DNA of 5,337 nt from Clostridia bacterium (GTDB lineage Bacteria; Bacillota; Clostridia; Christensenellales; CAG-917), in NCBI GenBank assembly GCA_017500745.1, contig JAFVYE010000094.1, forward strand, positions 1-5,337, in the 5' to 3' direction. Below, in pieces: positions 5,083 through 5,337 of this stretch (within the stretch, counting starts at the first letter, position 1; each line of letters starts with the position of its first letter). Made by a program: the position numbers and the translations under genes. The notes under the pieces were generated by a model. The model saw only the letters and a program-made list of their open reading frames with translations, did not search any database and was not told the DNA's origin.

Positions 5083-5337
5083 ATGAAAAAGAAAATTTTG
5101 TGCGTTTTGATGATCGCAGTCCTCGTAATCGGCGCTGTCACAATGTTTGCATGCAACCCTTCAAATGCTGGTGCACAAGCAAACTTTGACGTTCCCGCAG
5201 GCGGATATGATGGTAGTGCAGTCACACTCAAATTCTATCACACAATGGGCGAAAACCCTAGAACAGTCCTTGAAGCTCACATCGTTGAGTTCAACAAGCT
5301 CTATCCTAACATCACCATTGAACACGAACAAGTTGGC
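5083..5337 (+). CDS. Sugar-binding lipoprotein of ABC importer (partial)
   Basis: Only the first 85 codons are present; the gene continues past the right edge with no stop. The product begins with a lipoprotein signal peptide: MKKK, a hydrophobic core (residues 5-22) and a lipobox MFAC with the acylated cysteine at C24. A short polar linker follows (NPSNAGAQA). The mature domain then opens with VTLKFYHTMGE (46-56), continues with HIVEFNKLYPNITIEHEQVG (66-85), and matches the start of family 1 extracellular solute-binding proteins (SBP_bac_1, the MalE/UgpB type): first strand, helix, second strand. It would capture the sugar outside the membrane and deliver it to the two upstream permeases. 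It lies 111 bases after the second permease, behind a stem-loop. Substrate unknown: the ligand-binding residues lie outside the window. Confidence 0.93.
   Translation, partial: MKKKILCVLMIAVLVIGAVTMFACNPSNAGAQANFDVPAGGYDGSAVTLKFYHTMGENPRTVLEAHIVEFNKLYPNITIEHEQVG

Overview
The window reads as part of the chromosome of a low-to-moderate GC, Gram-positive-type bacterium of the Bacillota, most likely an uncultured gut Clostridia or Christensenellales-like lineage. The evidence is strong AGGAG-type ribosome binding sites before every gene, a lipoprotein-type solute-binding protein, a serine tRNA with encoded CCA, and standard stop-codon use (tryptophan is TGG, and there are no in-frame TGA codons). 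The phylum-level placement is an inference; the finer placement is a guess.

Layout. Bases 1-33 hold a stem-loop cut by the window edge. Bases 80-282 hold a complete minus-strand tRNA-Ser(GGA) unit: a near-consensus promoter (254-282), the tRNA (128-220) and a rho-independent terminator (80-118). Bases 221-574 are AT-rich non-coding DNA between this unit and the divergent plus-strand genes. This stretch carries AATTTG/CAAATT dyads, a candidate extended -10 promoter and a possible structured leader. At 575-1456 lies an RDD-family membrane protein of unknown cargo.

From 1517 onward there is a classical CUT1-type carbohydrate ABC importer, in the order ATPase (UgpC/MalK/MsmX type), permease (MalF/UgpA type), permease (MalG/UgpE type) and substrate-binding lipoprotein. 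The last gene runs off the right edge after 85 codons. The first three genes are separated by only 11-12 bases and are surely one operon. The binding-protein gene follows a 111-base gap with a strong stem-loop, an arrangement that often sets a higher level of binding protein than of membrane components. A perfect 7-2-7 dyad overlaps the -35 element of a candidate promoter just before the ATPase, so the transporter probably has its own regulated promoter. No regulator or glycoside hydrolase is in view, so the substrate cannot be named.

Most of the window is ordinary. The least ordinary item is the ATPase: at 530 residues it carries about 170 residues beyond the usual end of a MalK/UgpC protein. 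These comprise a basic helical linker and a beta-rich segment that, from memory, resembles a domain of secreted lipoproteins in uncultured gut Bacillota. I see no CRISPR array, insertion sequence, phage gene or other clearly novel system.
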